Assembly (NCBI GenBank): GCA_958421275.1
Contig: CATZLI010000006.1
Span: forward strand, 62,001-126,000
DNA: 64,000 bases
Source of the DNA: an uncultured Collinsella sp.
GTDB lineage: Bacteria > Actinomycetota > Coriobacteriia > Coriobacteriales > Coriobacteriaceae
Reading direction: 5' to 3'
Below are positions 25,184 through 33,186 of the stretch, in pieces. The position numbers were made by a program, and so were the translations under genes. Numbering within the stretch: position 1 is the stretch's first letter; each line of letters opens with the position of its first letter. The notes under the pieces are model-generated. The model had not been told where the DNA came from, searched no databases, and saw only the letters and a program-made list of their open reading frames with translations.

Positions 25184-27985
25184 GTGGCAAACGAGTACAA
25201 GCAGACGATGAATCTGCCCAAAACCGGTTTTCCCATGCGTGCCGGTCTTTCCAAGTCCGAGCCCAAGCGACTCAAGGACTGGCAGGACAACAAGGTCTAC
25301 GAGCAGGTTCTGAAGAAGAACGAGGGTCACAAGAAGTTCGTGCTGCACGACGGCCCTCCGTACGCCAACGGCCCGATCCACATCGGCCACGCCATGAACA
25401 AGATCTCCAAGGACATGATCAACCGCTACTGGATGATGCAGGGCTATGAGGTTCCCTATGTTCCCGGTTGGGACTGCCATGGCCAGCCGATCGAGCATAA
25501 GGTCGAGGAGAAGCTCGGCACCGAGAAGTTCAACCAGACCTCCACGGCTAAGATCCGTGAGCTTTGCAATAAGTTCGCTGTCGAGAACATCGAGCTGCAG
25601 AAGGCCGGCTTCCGTCGCCTGGGCGTGCTCGGCGATTGGGACAACCCCTATCTGACGCTCTATCACCAGCATGACGCCGCCGACATCGAGGTCTTCAAGG
25701 CCATGTTCGATAAGGGCATGATTTATCGCGGCCACAAGCCGGTTCACTGGTGCAAGCACTGCCACACCGCGCTGGCCGAGGCTGAGATCGAGTACTCCGA
25801 TGAGACGAGCCCGTCCATCTTCGTGCGCTTCGAGATGACCTCCAAGCCCGCCGGTCTCGAGAATTTCGACGGCCCGGTTGACTTCATCATCTGGACGACC
25901 ACGCCGTGGACCATTCCCTCCGACCAGGCAGTTTCCCTCAAGCCCGGCGCCGCCTATGTCGCCGTTGAGCACGAGGGTCGTGCCGAGGTCATGCTCGAGG
26001 ACCTGGCTCCCAAGTGCTGCGAGGAGTTTGGTTGGGAGTACACCCCGGTTATGGTCGACGGTAAGCCCTATGTGGTTCCCGCCGAGACCTTCCACCACAT
26101 CCACTACAAGCAGCCGATCTTTGACGGTGTTGAGGGCGTGGCGCTGCTGGCCGATTACGTCGGTGTCGATGACGGTACCGGTATCGTCCACAACTCGCCC
26201 GGCCACGGCGTCGACGACTACTTTGCCTGCCTCAAGGAGGGCATTACCGACATCTGCATGCCGGTCGATGATGACGGCAAGTTCTACACCGGCGAGGAGT
26301 TTGGCACCGGTGGTCCCTTCAGCGGCATGGATACCGATGAGGCCAACCCGCACATCATCGAGTTCCTGCGCGAGCGCGGCACCCTGGTCCTCGAGAAGAA
26401 GATCACGCACAGCTATCCGCACTGCTGGCGCTGCAAACACCCGGTGCTCTTCCGTGCTACTGACCAGTGGTTTGTCTCGATGGACAAGACCGGCTTGCGT
26501 GAGCAGGCTGGCAAGGAGGTTCGCGAGAACGTCAAGTGGTATCCGGCTCACGCCGCCAACCGCATCGGCGCCATGGTCGAGCAGCGTCCCGACTGGTGCA
26601 TTAGCCGTCAGCGCAACTGGGGCGTGCCTATCCCCAGCTACACCTGCGCCGACTGCGGCGAGAAGGTCATGAACGACGCTACGCTCGACGCCGTCATCAA
26701 GCTCTTCCACGAGAAGGGCTCTGACGCCTGGTTCACCGACGCTCCCGAGAGCTACCTGGGCGAGGCCTGCGTCTGCCCCAAGTGCGGCGGTCATCACCTC
26801 AAGGCCGATAAGGACATCCTCGACGTGTGGTGGGATTCCGGCGTGTCTTGGAAGGCCGTCTGCGAGTATCGCCCTGAGCTTGAGTACCCGGCGGACGTGT
26901 ATCTTGAGGGCTCCGACCAGCACCGCGGTTGGTTCCAGAGCTCGCTGCTCACCTCGGTGGGTGCCAACGGCCATGCTCCGTACAAGGCGGTCGTCTCGCA
27001 GGGCTTCACACTCGATGGTCAGGGCCGCAAGATGTCCAAGTCGCTCGGCAATGTTATCGACCCCAATAAGGTCTGCGACGAGATGGGCGCTGATATCATC
27101 CGTCTGTGGGTTGCCTCCGTCGACACCAGCTCTGACGTCTCCATCGACCACGAGATTCTCGCTCGTACGTCCGATGCCTATCGCCGTTTCCGCAACACGC
27201 TGCGCTTCTTGCTCTCCGAGCTCGAGGGTCAGTTTGAACCCGAGACCGACGGCGTCGCCTTTGCTGACTTGCTGCCGCTCGACAAGCTCATGGTTGCCCG
27301 TCTGACCCAGGTCCAGGCCGAGGTCGACGACGCCTACGCCAGCTATGAGTTCCCGCGCGCCTACCGTGCGCTCTACGACTTCGTGGTGACCGAGCTTTCC
27401 AACGTGTACCTCGACGCCCTGAAGGACCGTCTGTACTGCGAAAAGCCCGGCTCGCTCGAGCGCCGCAGCGCCCAGACCGTGCTCGCCGAGCTTTTCTCGA
27501 TGCTCATGCGCGACCTCCAGCCGATCCTGTCCTACACCGTCGATGAGGCCATGGCCTATGCGCCCGCCGGCTGCGTCGATCATCAGAAGTACGCCGCGCT
27601 GCTCGATTGGTACAAGTCGCCTATCACGGTCGACGAGGCCAATGAGTTCGAGGGCGTGCTCGAGGCTTCACTCGAGCTCCGTAGCGCCGTGACCAAGGCC
27701 CTTGAGGATGCCCGCTCCGCCGGCACCTTCACCAAGAGTCAGCAGGTCCGCGTCAAGGCGGTCGTTCCCGCCGAGATGTATGCGCTGCTGACCGGCGACA
27801 AGGCCGTCGACCTGGCCGAGTTCTACATCGTCTCCGATGTTGAGCTGACCCAGGGCGAGGAGCTCTTCGTCGCTATTGAGGCTGCCGAGGGCGAGTGCTG
27901 TGACCGTTGCTGGAACTACCGCACCACCGTCGGCGAGTACAACGGCCACGCGCATATTTGCAAGCGCTGCGCCGATGCTTTGTAG
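25184..27985 (+). CDS. ileS: isoleucine--tRNA ligase
   Basis: IleRS charges tRNA-Ile and edits misactivated valine. The 933-residue class I synthetase has the HIGH motif in GPIHIGHAMNK, the CP1 editing domain (IWTTTPWTIPSDQAVSL, then GTGIVHNSPGHGVDDY), the KMSKS loop in GRKMSKSLGN and a C-terminal zinc finger with CCDRCWNYRTTV and CKRC. The start is GTG 25184, four bases after GAAAGGGG. Expression is controlled by the T-box leader at 24841-25140. It is the bacterial, not the eukaryote-like, type of IleRS. The stop lies within a 15-bp hairpin. Confidence 0.98.
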   Translation: MANEYKQTMNLPKTGFPMRAGLSKSEPKRLKDWQDNKVYEQVLKKNEGHKKFVLHDGPPYANGPIHIGHAMNKISKDMINRYWMMQGYEVPYVPGWDCHGQPIEHKVEEKLGTEKFNQTSTAKIRELCNKFAVENIELQKAGFRRLGVLGDWDNPYLTLYHQHDAADIEVFKAMFDKGMIYRGHKPVHWCKHCHTALAEAEIEYSDETSPSIFVRFEMTSKPAGLENFDGPVDFIIWTTTPWTIPSDQAVSLKPGAAYVAVEHEGRAEVMLEDLAPKCCEEFGWEYTPVMVDGKPYVVPAETFHHIHYKQPIFDGVEGVALLADYVGVDDGTGIVHNSPGHGVDDYFACLKEGITDICMPVDDDGKFYTGEEFGTGGPFSGMDTDEANPHIIEFLRERGTLVLEKKITHSYPHCWRCKHPVLFRATDQWFVSMDKTGLREQAGKEVRENVKWYPAHAANRIGAMVEQRPDWCISRQRNWGVPIPSYTCADCGEKVMNDATLDAVIKLFHEKGSDAWFTDAPESYLGEACVCPKCGGHHLKADKDILDVWWDSGVSWKAVCEYRPELEYPADVYLEGSDQHRGWFQSSLLTSVGANGHAPYKAVVSQGFTLDGQGRKMSKSLGNVIDPNKVCDEMGADIIRLWVASVDTSSDVSIDHEILARTSDAYRRFRNTLRFLLSELEGQFEPETDGVAFADLLPLDKLMVARLTQVQAEVDDAYASYEFPRAYRALYDFVVTELSNVYLDALKDRLYCEKPGSLERRSAQTVLAELFSMLMRDLQPILSYTVDEAMAYAPAGCVDHQKYAALLDWYKSPITVDEANEFEGVLEASLELRSAVTKALEDARSAGTFTKSQQVRVKAVVPAEMYALLTGDKAVDLAEFYIVSDVELTQGEELFVAIEAAEGECCDRCWNYRTTVGEYNGHAHICKRCADAL

Positions 27986-28015
27986 GTTACGGCGTTCGTA
28001 GAACGCCGTAACCTA
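27983..28015. repeat. 15-bp hairpin overlapping the ileS stop codon
   Basis: TAGGTTACGGCGTTC (27983-27997, starting with the stop codon) pairs perfectly with GAACGCCGTAACCTA (28001-28015) across a 3-nt loop. No T-tract follows, so it may protect the mRNA 3' end rather than terminate. Confidence 0.7.
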
Positions 28016-28025
28016 CCGACGCTGC

Positions 28026-28123
28026 AAACGCCCCTAAGCGGCAATCTGACGTTCAATCGTCGGTCGCGTACCAAAGTACGCTTCCCTCCTCTTTCACGTC
28101 ACCTTGCTCGCTTAGGGACGTTT
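28026..28123. repeat. 98-nt composite inverted repeat
   Basis: AAACGCCCCTAAGCG (28026-28040) is complementary to CGCTTAGGGACGTTT (28109-28123) with one mismatch. The pairing continues inward with GCAA/TTGC and TGACG/CGTCA, so the arms span 28026-28051 and 28097-28123. Small hairpins such as CGTAC-CAAA-GTACG lie in the loop. No open reading frame is present in 27986-28358; this element, a stem at 28176-28202 and the terminator at 28209 fill it. Confidence 0.6.
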
Positions 28124-28208
28124 TCGCTGTTGGTGACGATAACGCGGCGTTTCCATTGCTGGAGCTAGAGGCTTTCTTTCGACTTGCGTTTTTAGTCGAA
28201 AGCTATTA

Positions 28209-28246
28209 AGCGACATTCCGTTATTCGGAATGTCGCTTTCGTTTTT
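28209..28246 (+). terminator. terminator upstream of lspA
   Basis: AGCGACATTCCG (28209-28220) pairs with CGGAATGTCGCT (28226-28237), loop TTATT, followed by TTCGTTTTT. It probably ends the ileS transcript. A separate stem CTTTCGACT/AGTCGAAAG lies just before it (28176-28202). Confidence 0.85.
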
Positions 28247-28358
28247 AGCTGGTTATTTCGCTTGCGTTGGTGGATATGTCGTGCGTTCTGCGTATGGCAA
28301 TATAAGATAGTTCTTTGTATTAAACGTAATTCGATGATCTTGAGGGTAGGGGATTTCT

Positions 28359-28958
28359 TTGGGTCGTGCTGGGGATATGACGCCGCCTTTGCGCTGGCGG
28401 TTAGGTGTTGCTGGTGGGGTGGTGCTGGTTGTGCTGCTTTTTGATCAGCTGACCAAGCTTGCGGTTCGTGCCGTGGGCGACGCTTTGCATGTGACTGTTA
28501 TCCCCGGTGTGATCGACTTTCTATTTGTCCGCAATATCGGTGCTGCCTTTAGCATGGGCGAGGGGCATGGCATCGCGTTTGCCGTGCTGGCGTTGGCGGT
28601 CATTATCGCTATTGCCGTGTACTTGCTTCGCGCGCCCCAGCTTGCTCGCTTGGAGGTTGTGGGCATGGCTATGGTCGCGGGCGGCGCCATTGGCAACGCG
28701 ATCGACCGTCTGACTTTTGGCTTTGTGACCGATTTTATTGCCACCACCTTCATCGACTTTCCCGTCTTTAACGTGGCCGATATCGGCATCACCGTAGGCG
28801 TTGTGCTTGCCCTCATCGGCTACATGTTCTTGAGCCCTGCGGCCCGCGAAGTCGATGCGACTGCCGAGCTCAATGCCCGTGATGAGGCCCGCGCCAAGCG
28901 CAAAGCCAAGCAGCGTGGGGAGCGTGCCCGCAAGATTCGCGAAAGGAATGAGCGTTAA
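28359..28958 (+). CDS. lspA: lipoprotein signal peptidase
   Basis: LspA cleaves the signal peptide from diacylglyceryl-prolipoproteins. The 199-residue protein has four hydrophobic segments and the two catalytic aspartates in GGAIGNAIDRL and FPVFNVADIGI. The N-terminal FDQLTKLAV and the NIGAAFSM motif are also typical. It ends with a ~40-residue basic cytoplasmic tail rich in Arg, Lys and Ala, longer than in most homologues. TTG 28359 is favoured because AGGGG lies 6 bp before it; an ATG at 28377 is too close to its GGGG. The stop overlaps the next start (TAATG), a classic lspA-rluD pairing. Confidence 0.94.
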   Translation: MGRAGDMTPPLRWRLGVAGGVVLVVLLFDQLTKLAVRAVGDALHVTVIPGVIDFLFVRNIGAAFSMGEGHGIAFAVLALAVIIAIAVYLLRAPQLARLEVVGMAMVAGGAIGNAIDRLTFGFVTDFIATTFIDFPVFNVADIGITVGVVLALIGYMFLSPAAREVDATAELNARDEARAKRKAKQRGERARKIRERNER

Positions 28959-29971
28959 TGGCCGACATCCATATTCTTGTTGCCGACGATTGCTCTGGCC
29001 AGCGTCTCGACGCCTTTCTGGGTGCCAACGACGGCTGCCCCACGCGCTCTGCCTGCGCGCATCTGATTGAGGGCGGTGCCGTATGTGTCAATGGTGAGAC
29101 CTGCCTGTCCAAAAAGTACGCCGTGCGAGCCGGCGACCGTATTTCGGTCGACCTCCCCGAGCCGCACGACCCGACCGACGTGATTCCCGAGGCCATTCCC
29201 CTCGATATCCGCTATGAGGACGACTACCTTATCGTGCTCTCCAAGCAGCGCGGCCTGGTGTGCCATCCTGCGCATGGCCATGAGAGCGGTACGCTCGCGA
29301 ATGCCCTGGTTTATCACTGCGGTATCGATCATCTGGGCACCGTGCAGGGCGAGGACCGCCCCGGTATTGTGCATCGCCTGGATCGCGATACCTCGGGTCT
29401 CATGCTTGCGGCAAAGGACGACGACACCCAGCGCGCGCTCCAAAATCTCATCCGCACGCGTACGCTCGACCGTCGCTATATCACACTTGTTCACGGGCAC
29501 ATCGCCATGGACGAGGGCACCATCAACACCGGCATTGCCCGATCGACGCGCGACCGTGTCAAGATGGCGGTTTCGGACGATCCTTTCGCGCGCCAGGCCA
29601 TTACGACCTTTAAGGTCCTCGAGCGCTTTGATTCCACGCGATTTGACGACGGCTATACGCTCGTCGAGTGCCACCTGTTTACGGGCCGTACGCATCAGAT
29701 TCGCGTACACATGCGTCATATCAACCACGCCTGCGTGGGCGATCAACTCTACGGCAAGTGCGATGCACGCGCCGATCAGGGTCTGACCAGGCAATTCCTT
29801 CATTCCTGGCGCGTCGCATTCGACCATCCCGTGACGGGCGAGCGCATCGAATGCCGCGACGAGCTGCCGTGGGATCTCGCTGCGGTTCTTGACGACCTGG
29901 CCCCGCGCTCGCTTGGTCGCACCGCCGCCGGCGACGACATCGTCCCGCAGCTTGGCCTGCTCGAAGCCTAG
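28958..29971 (+). CDS. RluA-family pseudouridine synthase
   Basis: The 337-residue enzyme isomerises uridine to pseudouridine in structured RNA. An S4 RNA-binding domain occupies the N terminus (RLDAFLGANDG, then EGGAVCVNGETCLSKKYAVR). The catalytic aspartate is in the RluA/RluD signature HRLDRDTSGLMLAAK, and the C-terminal part has LFTGRTHQIRVHMRHI. Position directly after lspA matches the RluD subgroup (Bacillus YlyB), which modifies helix 69 of 23S rRNA, but the target cannot be proven from sequence. It shares one base with the lspA stop, so the two are co-translated. Confidence 0.92.
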   Translation: MADIHILVADDCSGQRLDAFLGANDGCPTRSACAHLIEGGAVCVNGETCLSKKYAVRAGDRISVDLPEPHDPTDVIPEAIPLDIRYEDDYLIVLSKQRGLVCHPAHGHESGTLANALVYHCGIDHLGTVQGEDRPGIVHRLDRDTSGLMLAAKDDDTQRALQNLIRTRTLDRRYITLVHGHIAMDEGTINTGIARSTRDRVKMAVSDDPFARQAITTFKVLERFDSTRFDDGYTLVECHLFTGRTHQIRVHMRHINHACVGDQLYGKCDARADQGLTRQFLHSWRVAFDHPVTGERIECRDELPWDLAAVLDDLAPRSLGRTAAGDDIVPQLGLLEA

Positions 29972-30053
29972 CCGGTATTAGGTGGTTTCTTGAACTCGGT
30001 AAGCCTGCGGTAAGATATACGATTGTTTACGTAACGCGTTCCTGGGAGCCTGC

Positions 30054-31349
30054 ATGCTCGCCTTTTTACAAACCAACACGCCCATCGTGATCTTCAACCA
30101 GATTGTCGTCACGCTGCTCACGGTCTGCTTTCTGTACCAGGTGGTCTTCTTTGTCATCGGCGCTCTTCGTGGCGAGGTCGCGCCTCCCAAGGCCAAAAAA
30201 CTCCACCGCTATGCCTTCTTTATTGCGGCGCATAACGAGGAGGCCGTGATCGCCAACCTCGTTCGCTCCATCAAGGATCAGGACTATCCGTCCGAGCTCA
30301 TTGAGGTCTTTGTCGTTGCCGACGCTTGCACCGACAATACCGCGCAGCTCGCGCGCGAGGCCGGTGCCATTGTTTACGAGCGCAATGACCTGGCCCGCAA
30401 GGGCAAGAGCTGGGTCATGGACTATGGTTTCGATCGCATTCTCAACGAGTATCCCGATACGTTTGAGGGCTACTTTATCTTCGATGCCGACAACGTTATC
30501 TCCCGCGATTACGTCTCCAAGATGAATGATGCCTTTGACCAGGGCTTCCATGTGGTCACGAGCTATCGTAACTCCAAGAACTTTGGCAGCTCGTGGATTT
30601 CGTCAGCCAACGCCACCTGGTATCTGCGTGAGGCCCGCTTCCTCAACAACGCGCGTAATATCTGCAAGACGTCCTGCGCTGTCTCGGGTTCGGGCTACCT
30701 CATCTCCGCCAGCGTTATCGAGGGCATGCACGGTTGGCAGTTTCATACGCTGACCGAGGACATCCAGTTCACCACGTTCTGCGCCATTCACGGCATCCGC
30801 ATCGGTTATGCGCCGGCGGAGTTCTTTGACGAGCAGCCCGTGACGTTTAAGGCGTCCTGGAAGCAGCGCATGCGCTGGACCAAGGGTTTCTACCAGGTGT
30901 TCTTTACTTATGGTAAGCACTTGGTCAAGTCGACCTTCCGCTATCATCGCTTTGCCGCTTATGACATGTTTATGACCATCGCTCCGGGTATGCTGCTGTC
31001 CCTGATCTCCATGCTCGCCAACGCGACCTTCCTCATCGTGGGCGGGCTTTCGCACGGCTTCTTGGCCACCGAGGTCGAGATGCAGGCTTGCGCCGCCTCG
31101 CTCATTATGACCTTCGTGATGATGTACCAGACCTTCTTTATCCTGGCGCTACTCACGACCATCTTCGAGTACAAGCACATTCATTGCGCGCAAAAGTGGC
31201 GTTTGGTGACCAACCTGTTTACCTTCCCGATCTTTATGTTCAGCTATATCCCCATCACGGTGGCCGCTCTGTTCCTAAAGGTCGACTGGGTCCCGACGCA
31301 GCATGCCGTCAACGTTACCCTCGACGAGGTCATGCAAGGCGCCAAATAA
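30054..31349 (+). CDS. family 2 glycosyltransferase, membrane-bound
   Basis: The 431-residue protein is a processive-type GT2 enzyme that adds sugars from nucleotide donors to a growing chain at the membrane. It has an N-terminal transmembrane segment (residues ~15-38), the GT-A domain with FIAAHNEEAVIANLV, VVADACTDNTAQLA, the metal-binding DAD in YFIFDADN, the acceptor motif near TLTEDIQF and the processive signature QRMRW. Three or four transmembrane helices close the C terminus. The ATG has GGGAG five bases upstream. A possible promoter (TTGAAC 29990, TAAGAT 30011) precedes it. No other polysaccharide genes are nearby and the product is unknown. Confidence 0.85.
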   Translation: MLAFLQTNTPIVIFNQIVVTLLTVCFLYQVVFFVIGALRGEVAPPKAKKLHRYAFFIAAHNEEAVIANLVRSIKDQDYPSELIEVFVVADACTDNTAQLAREAGAIVYERNDLARKGKSWVMDYGFDRILNEYPDTFEGYFIFDADNVISRDYVSKMNDAFDQGFHVVTSYRNSKNFGSSWISSANATWYLREARFLNNARNICKTSCAVSGSGYLISASVIEGMHGWQFHTLTEDIQFTTFCAIHGIRIGYAPAEFFDEQPVTFKASWKQRMRWTKGFYQVFFTYGKHLVKSTFRYHRFAAYDMFMTIAPGMLLSLISMLANATFLIVGGLSHGFLATEVEMQACAASLIMTFVMMYQTFFILALLTTIFEYKHIHCAQKWRLVTNLFTFPIFMFSYIPITVAALFLKVDWVPTQHAVNVTLDEVMQGAK

Positions 31350-31356
31350 TCACCGC

Positions 31357-31399
31357 CAAAACCACCGCAAAGGGGACAGGCACCTTTGTGGTGGTTTTT
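31357..31399 (+). terminator. terminator after the glycosyltransferase, repeat family B
   Basis: CAAAACCACCGCAAAGG (31357-31373) pairs with CCTTTGTGGTGGTTTTT (31383-31399) with a G-T pair in the middle and a T-rich 3' arm. The arms nearly match those at 23566-23604, making the two members of one repeat family. Confidence 0.75.
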
Positions 31400-31430
31400 G
31401 CTTTTGCGATGCAGCTCGAGGAGGAGTCCG

Positions 31431-31853
31431 ATGGCCTATATCCCGTTTTGGATTTGCATCTTTGCCGGCGTGGCAATTGATGCCCGCCATCGACGTTTTC
31501 CCAATGAGCTTGCCGGTGCGTGTGCGGTGACGGCGTTAGTGGGCGTTTGGCTCGACAAAGGCGTTAACACGGCGCTTGACCATGCCGGTCTTGCGGTCAT
31601 CGTCTACTTTGCTCTCGTGCTGACTGAGTCCCTCTGGCGTCGTTTTCGCCAAACCCCGGGCATCGGCATGGGAGATGCCAAGGCACTCTTTGCGCTTTGC
31701 ACGCTCGACCCTATGGGCGGCATCGTCGCATTTGCCACTGCGCTCCTGGTCCTTGCCGTCTCCTGCCTCATCACAAAATCGCGCTCCCTGCCATTGCTCC
31801 CGTTTTTGGTGCCGATTTTTGCCATAATCGAGGTCGTGGGCTGCACATTGTAA
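31431..31853 (+). CDS. A24 family prepilin peptidase-like protein
   Basis: The 140-residue membrane protein corresponds to the catalytic half of type IV prepilin (A24) peptidases. Both active-site aspartates are in place: IDARHRRFPNEL and GIGMGDAKALFAL (GxGD motif). Four hydrophobic segments are visible. The N-terminal methylase domain of PilD is absent, as in archaeal and Tad-type (CpaA/TadV) peptidases. GAGGAGGAG precedes the ATG at 31431. No pilin, ATPase or secretin gene lies in this window, so its substrate is unknown; a Tad or competence-pilus system elsewhere in the genome is likely. Confidence 0.75.
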   Translation: MAYIPFWICIFAGVAIDARHRRFPNELAGACAVTALVGVWLDKGVNTALDHAGLAVIVYFALVLTESLWRRFRQTPGIGMGDAKALFALCTLDPMGGIVAFATALLVLAVSCLITKSRSLPLLPFLVPIFAIIEVVGCTL

Positions 31854-31884
31854 CCGATTGCGCATCCTTCTTAAGGAGCATGCC

Positions 31885-33132
31885 ATGGCAACTAATCAAG
31901 AAACGGCCGTCATTAAGGCGCGCATGGACTGTATTCCCTCGGCGTTGTCGCCCGAACTTGTCGAGCGCATTGCCGCTGATCGTGCTTCGGGCTATGTCAA
32001 CCCGTATCGTTGTAACGACGACCAGGTCATTCGTCGTATTGATCGCGCTGCCGACAAAGGCACGCTTATGCGTCCGGCGTTTATGCGCGATACCGAAAAG
32101 ATACTTCATCTTCCGGCGTACACCCGTTATGCAGGCAAAACGCAGGTCTTTAGCTTCCGTAGCAATGACGATCTGTCACGCCGCGGTTTGCACGTGCAGC
32201 TTGTCTCGCGCATTGCGCGCGATATCGGTCGCGCCCTGGGGCTCAATTGCGATCTGATCGAGGCGATTGGCCTGGGTCATGACTTGGGACACACGCCTTT
32301 CGGCCATGCCGGCGAGCGCTTCCTCAACGATATCTATCATGAGCGCACGGGGCGTTATTTTTTCCATAATGTGCAGTCGGTCCGCGTGCTCGACGCGTTG
32401 TATGGCCGCAACGTGTCGCTCCAGACGCTCGACGGCGTGCTATGCCATAACGGCGAGTACGAGCAGCGTGTGTTTGAGCTCTCGGACATGAGCTCCTTTG
32501 ACCAGTTTGACCTGACGGTTGAAGATTGCATTGCCACGGGCTATAGCGCAATTGAGCATCTGCGTCCCATGACGCTCGAGGGCTGCGTCGTTCGCATCTC
32601 GGATATTCTTGCCTACGTTGGGCGCGATCGCCAAGACGCCATTGCGGCGGGCCTGCTGTCACCCGACGCCTTTGATGATGGCCGGGGCGGTGCCTACAAC
32701 AGTTGGATCCTCACGCATGCCTCCATCGATATCGTTGAGCACAGCTATGGTAAGCCGCGTATCGAGATGAGCGAGGACCTGTTTGAGGAAATCCGCCGGG
32801 CCAAGCGGGAGAACTACGAGAAGATCTATAGCAAGGGCGGTATCGAAGGCGATTCCGAGGTGGAGCTGCGCGAGGCGTTCGAAAAGCTCTACGACCGTTG
32901 CCTGCGGGATCTAAACAGTGGCGACGAGTCCTCTTACATCTTTAAGCACCATATTTCGCGCATTGAGCAGCAGCTTTCCTACTATGATCGCACCTATGCC
33001 TGGCAGGACGACAAGGATCAAGCCGTGGTGGATTATATCGCGAGCATGACGGACGGTTATTTCTGCGAGCTGACGAGCAAGCTGTTCCCTGGTCTGGAGT
33101 TTCCGCACCGTACCTATATTAACGAACGGTAG
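31885..33132 (+). CDS. HD-domain dGTPase-like phosphohydrolase
   Basis: The 415-residue protein resembles deoxyguanosinetriphosphate triphosphohydrolases, which remove triphosphate from dNTPs. The HD-domain metal ligands are seen in TQVFSFRSNDDLSRRGLHVQ (first His in the conserved HxxxV position), GLGHDLGHTPFGHAGE and a later Asp in VVRISDILAYVGRD. The order RLxHSLxV, normally seen around the first His, appears here as the variant RRGLHVQLVSRIA. ATG 31885 is set by AAGGAG six bases before it. It precedes rarA by ~55 bp. Which nucleotide it acts on is not known. Confidence 0.8.
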   Translation: MATNQETAVIKARMDCIPSALSPELVERIAADRASGYVNPYRCNDDQVIRRIDRAADKGTLMRPAFMRDTEKILHLPAYTRYAGKTQVFSFRSNDDLSRRGLHVQLVSRIARDIGRALGLNCDLIEAIGLGHDLGHTPFGHAGERFLNDIYHERTGRYFFHNVQSVRVLDALYGRNVSLQTLDGVLCHNGEYEQRVFELSDMSSFDQFDLTVEDCIATGYSAIEHLRPMTLEGCVVRISDILAYVGRDRQDAIAAGLLSPDAFDDGRGGAYNSWILTHASIDIVEHSYGKPRIEMSEDLFEEIRRAKRENYEKIYSKGGIEGDSEVELREAFEKLYDRCLRDLNSGDESSYIFKHHISRIEQQLSYYDRTYAWQDDKDQAVVDYIASMTDGYFCELTSKLFPGLEFPHRTYINER

Positions 33133-33186
33133 TTCGTATTAATTCGGTATACTGTTAGTGGAAAACGTTTTTGATTGATACACGGG

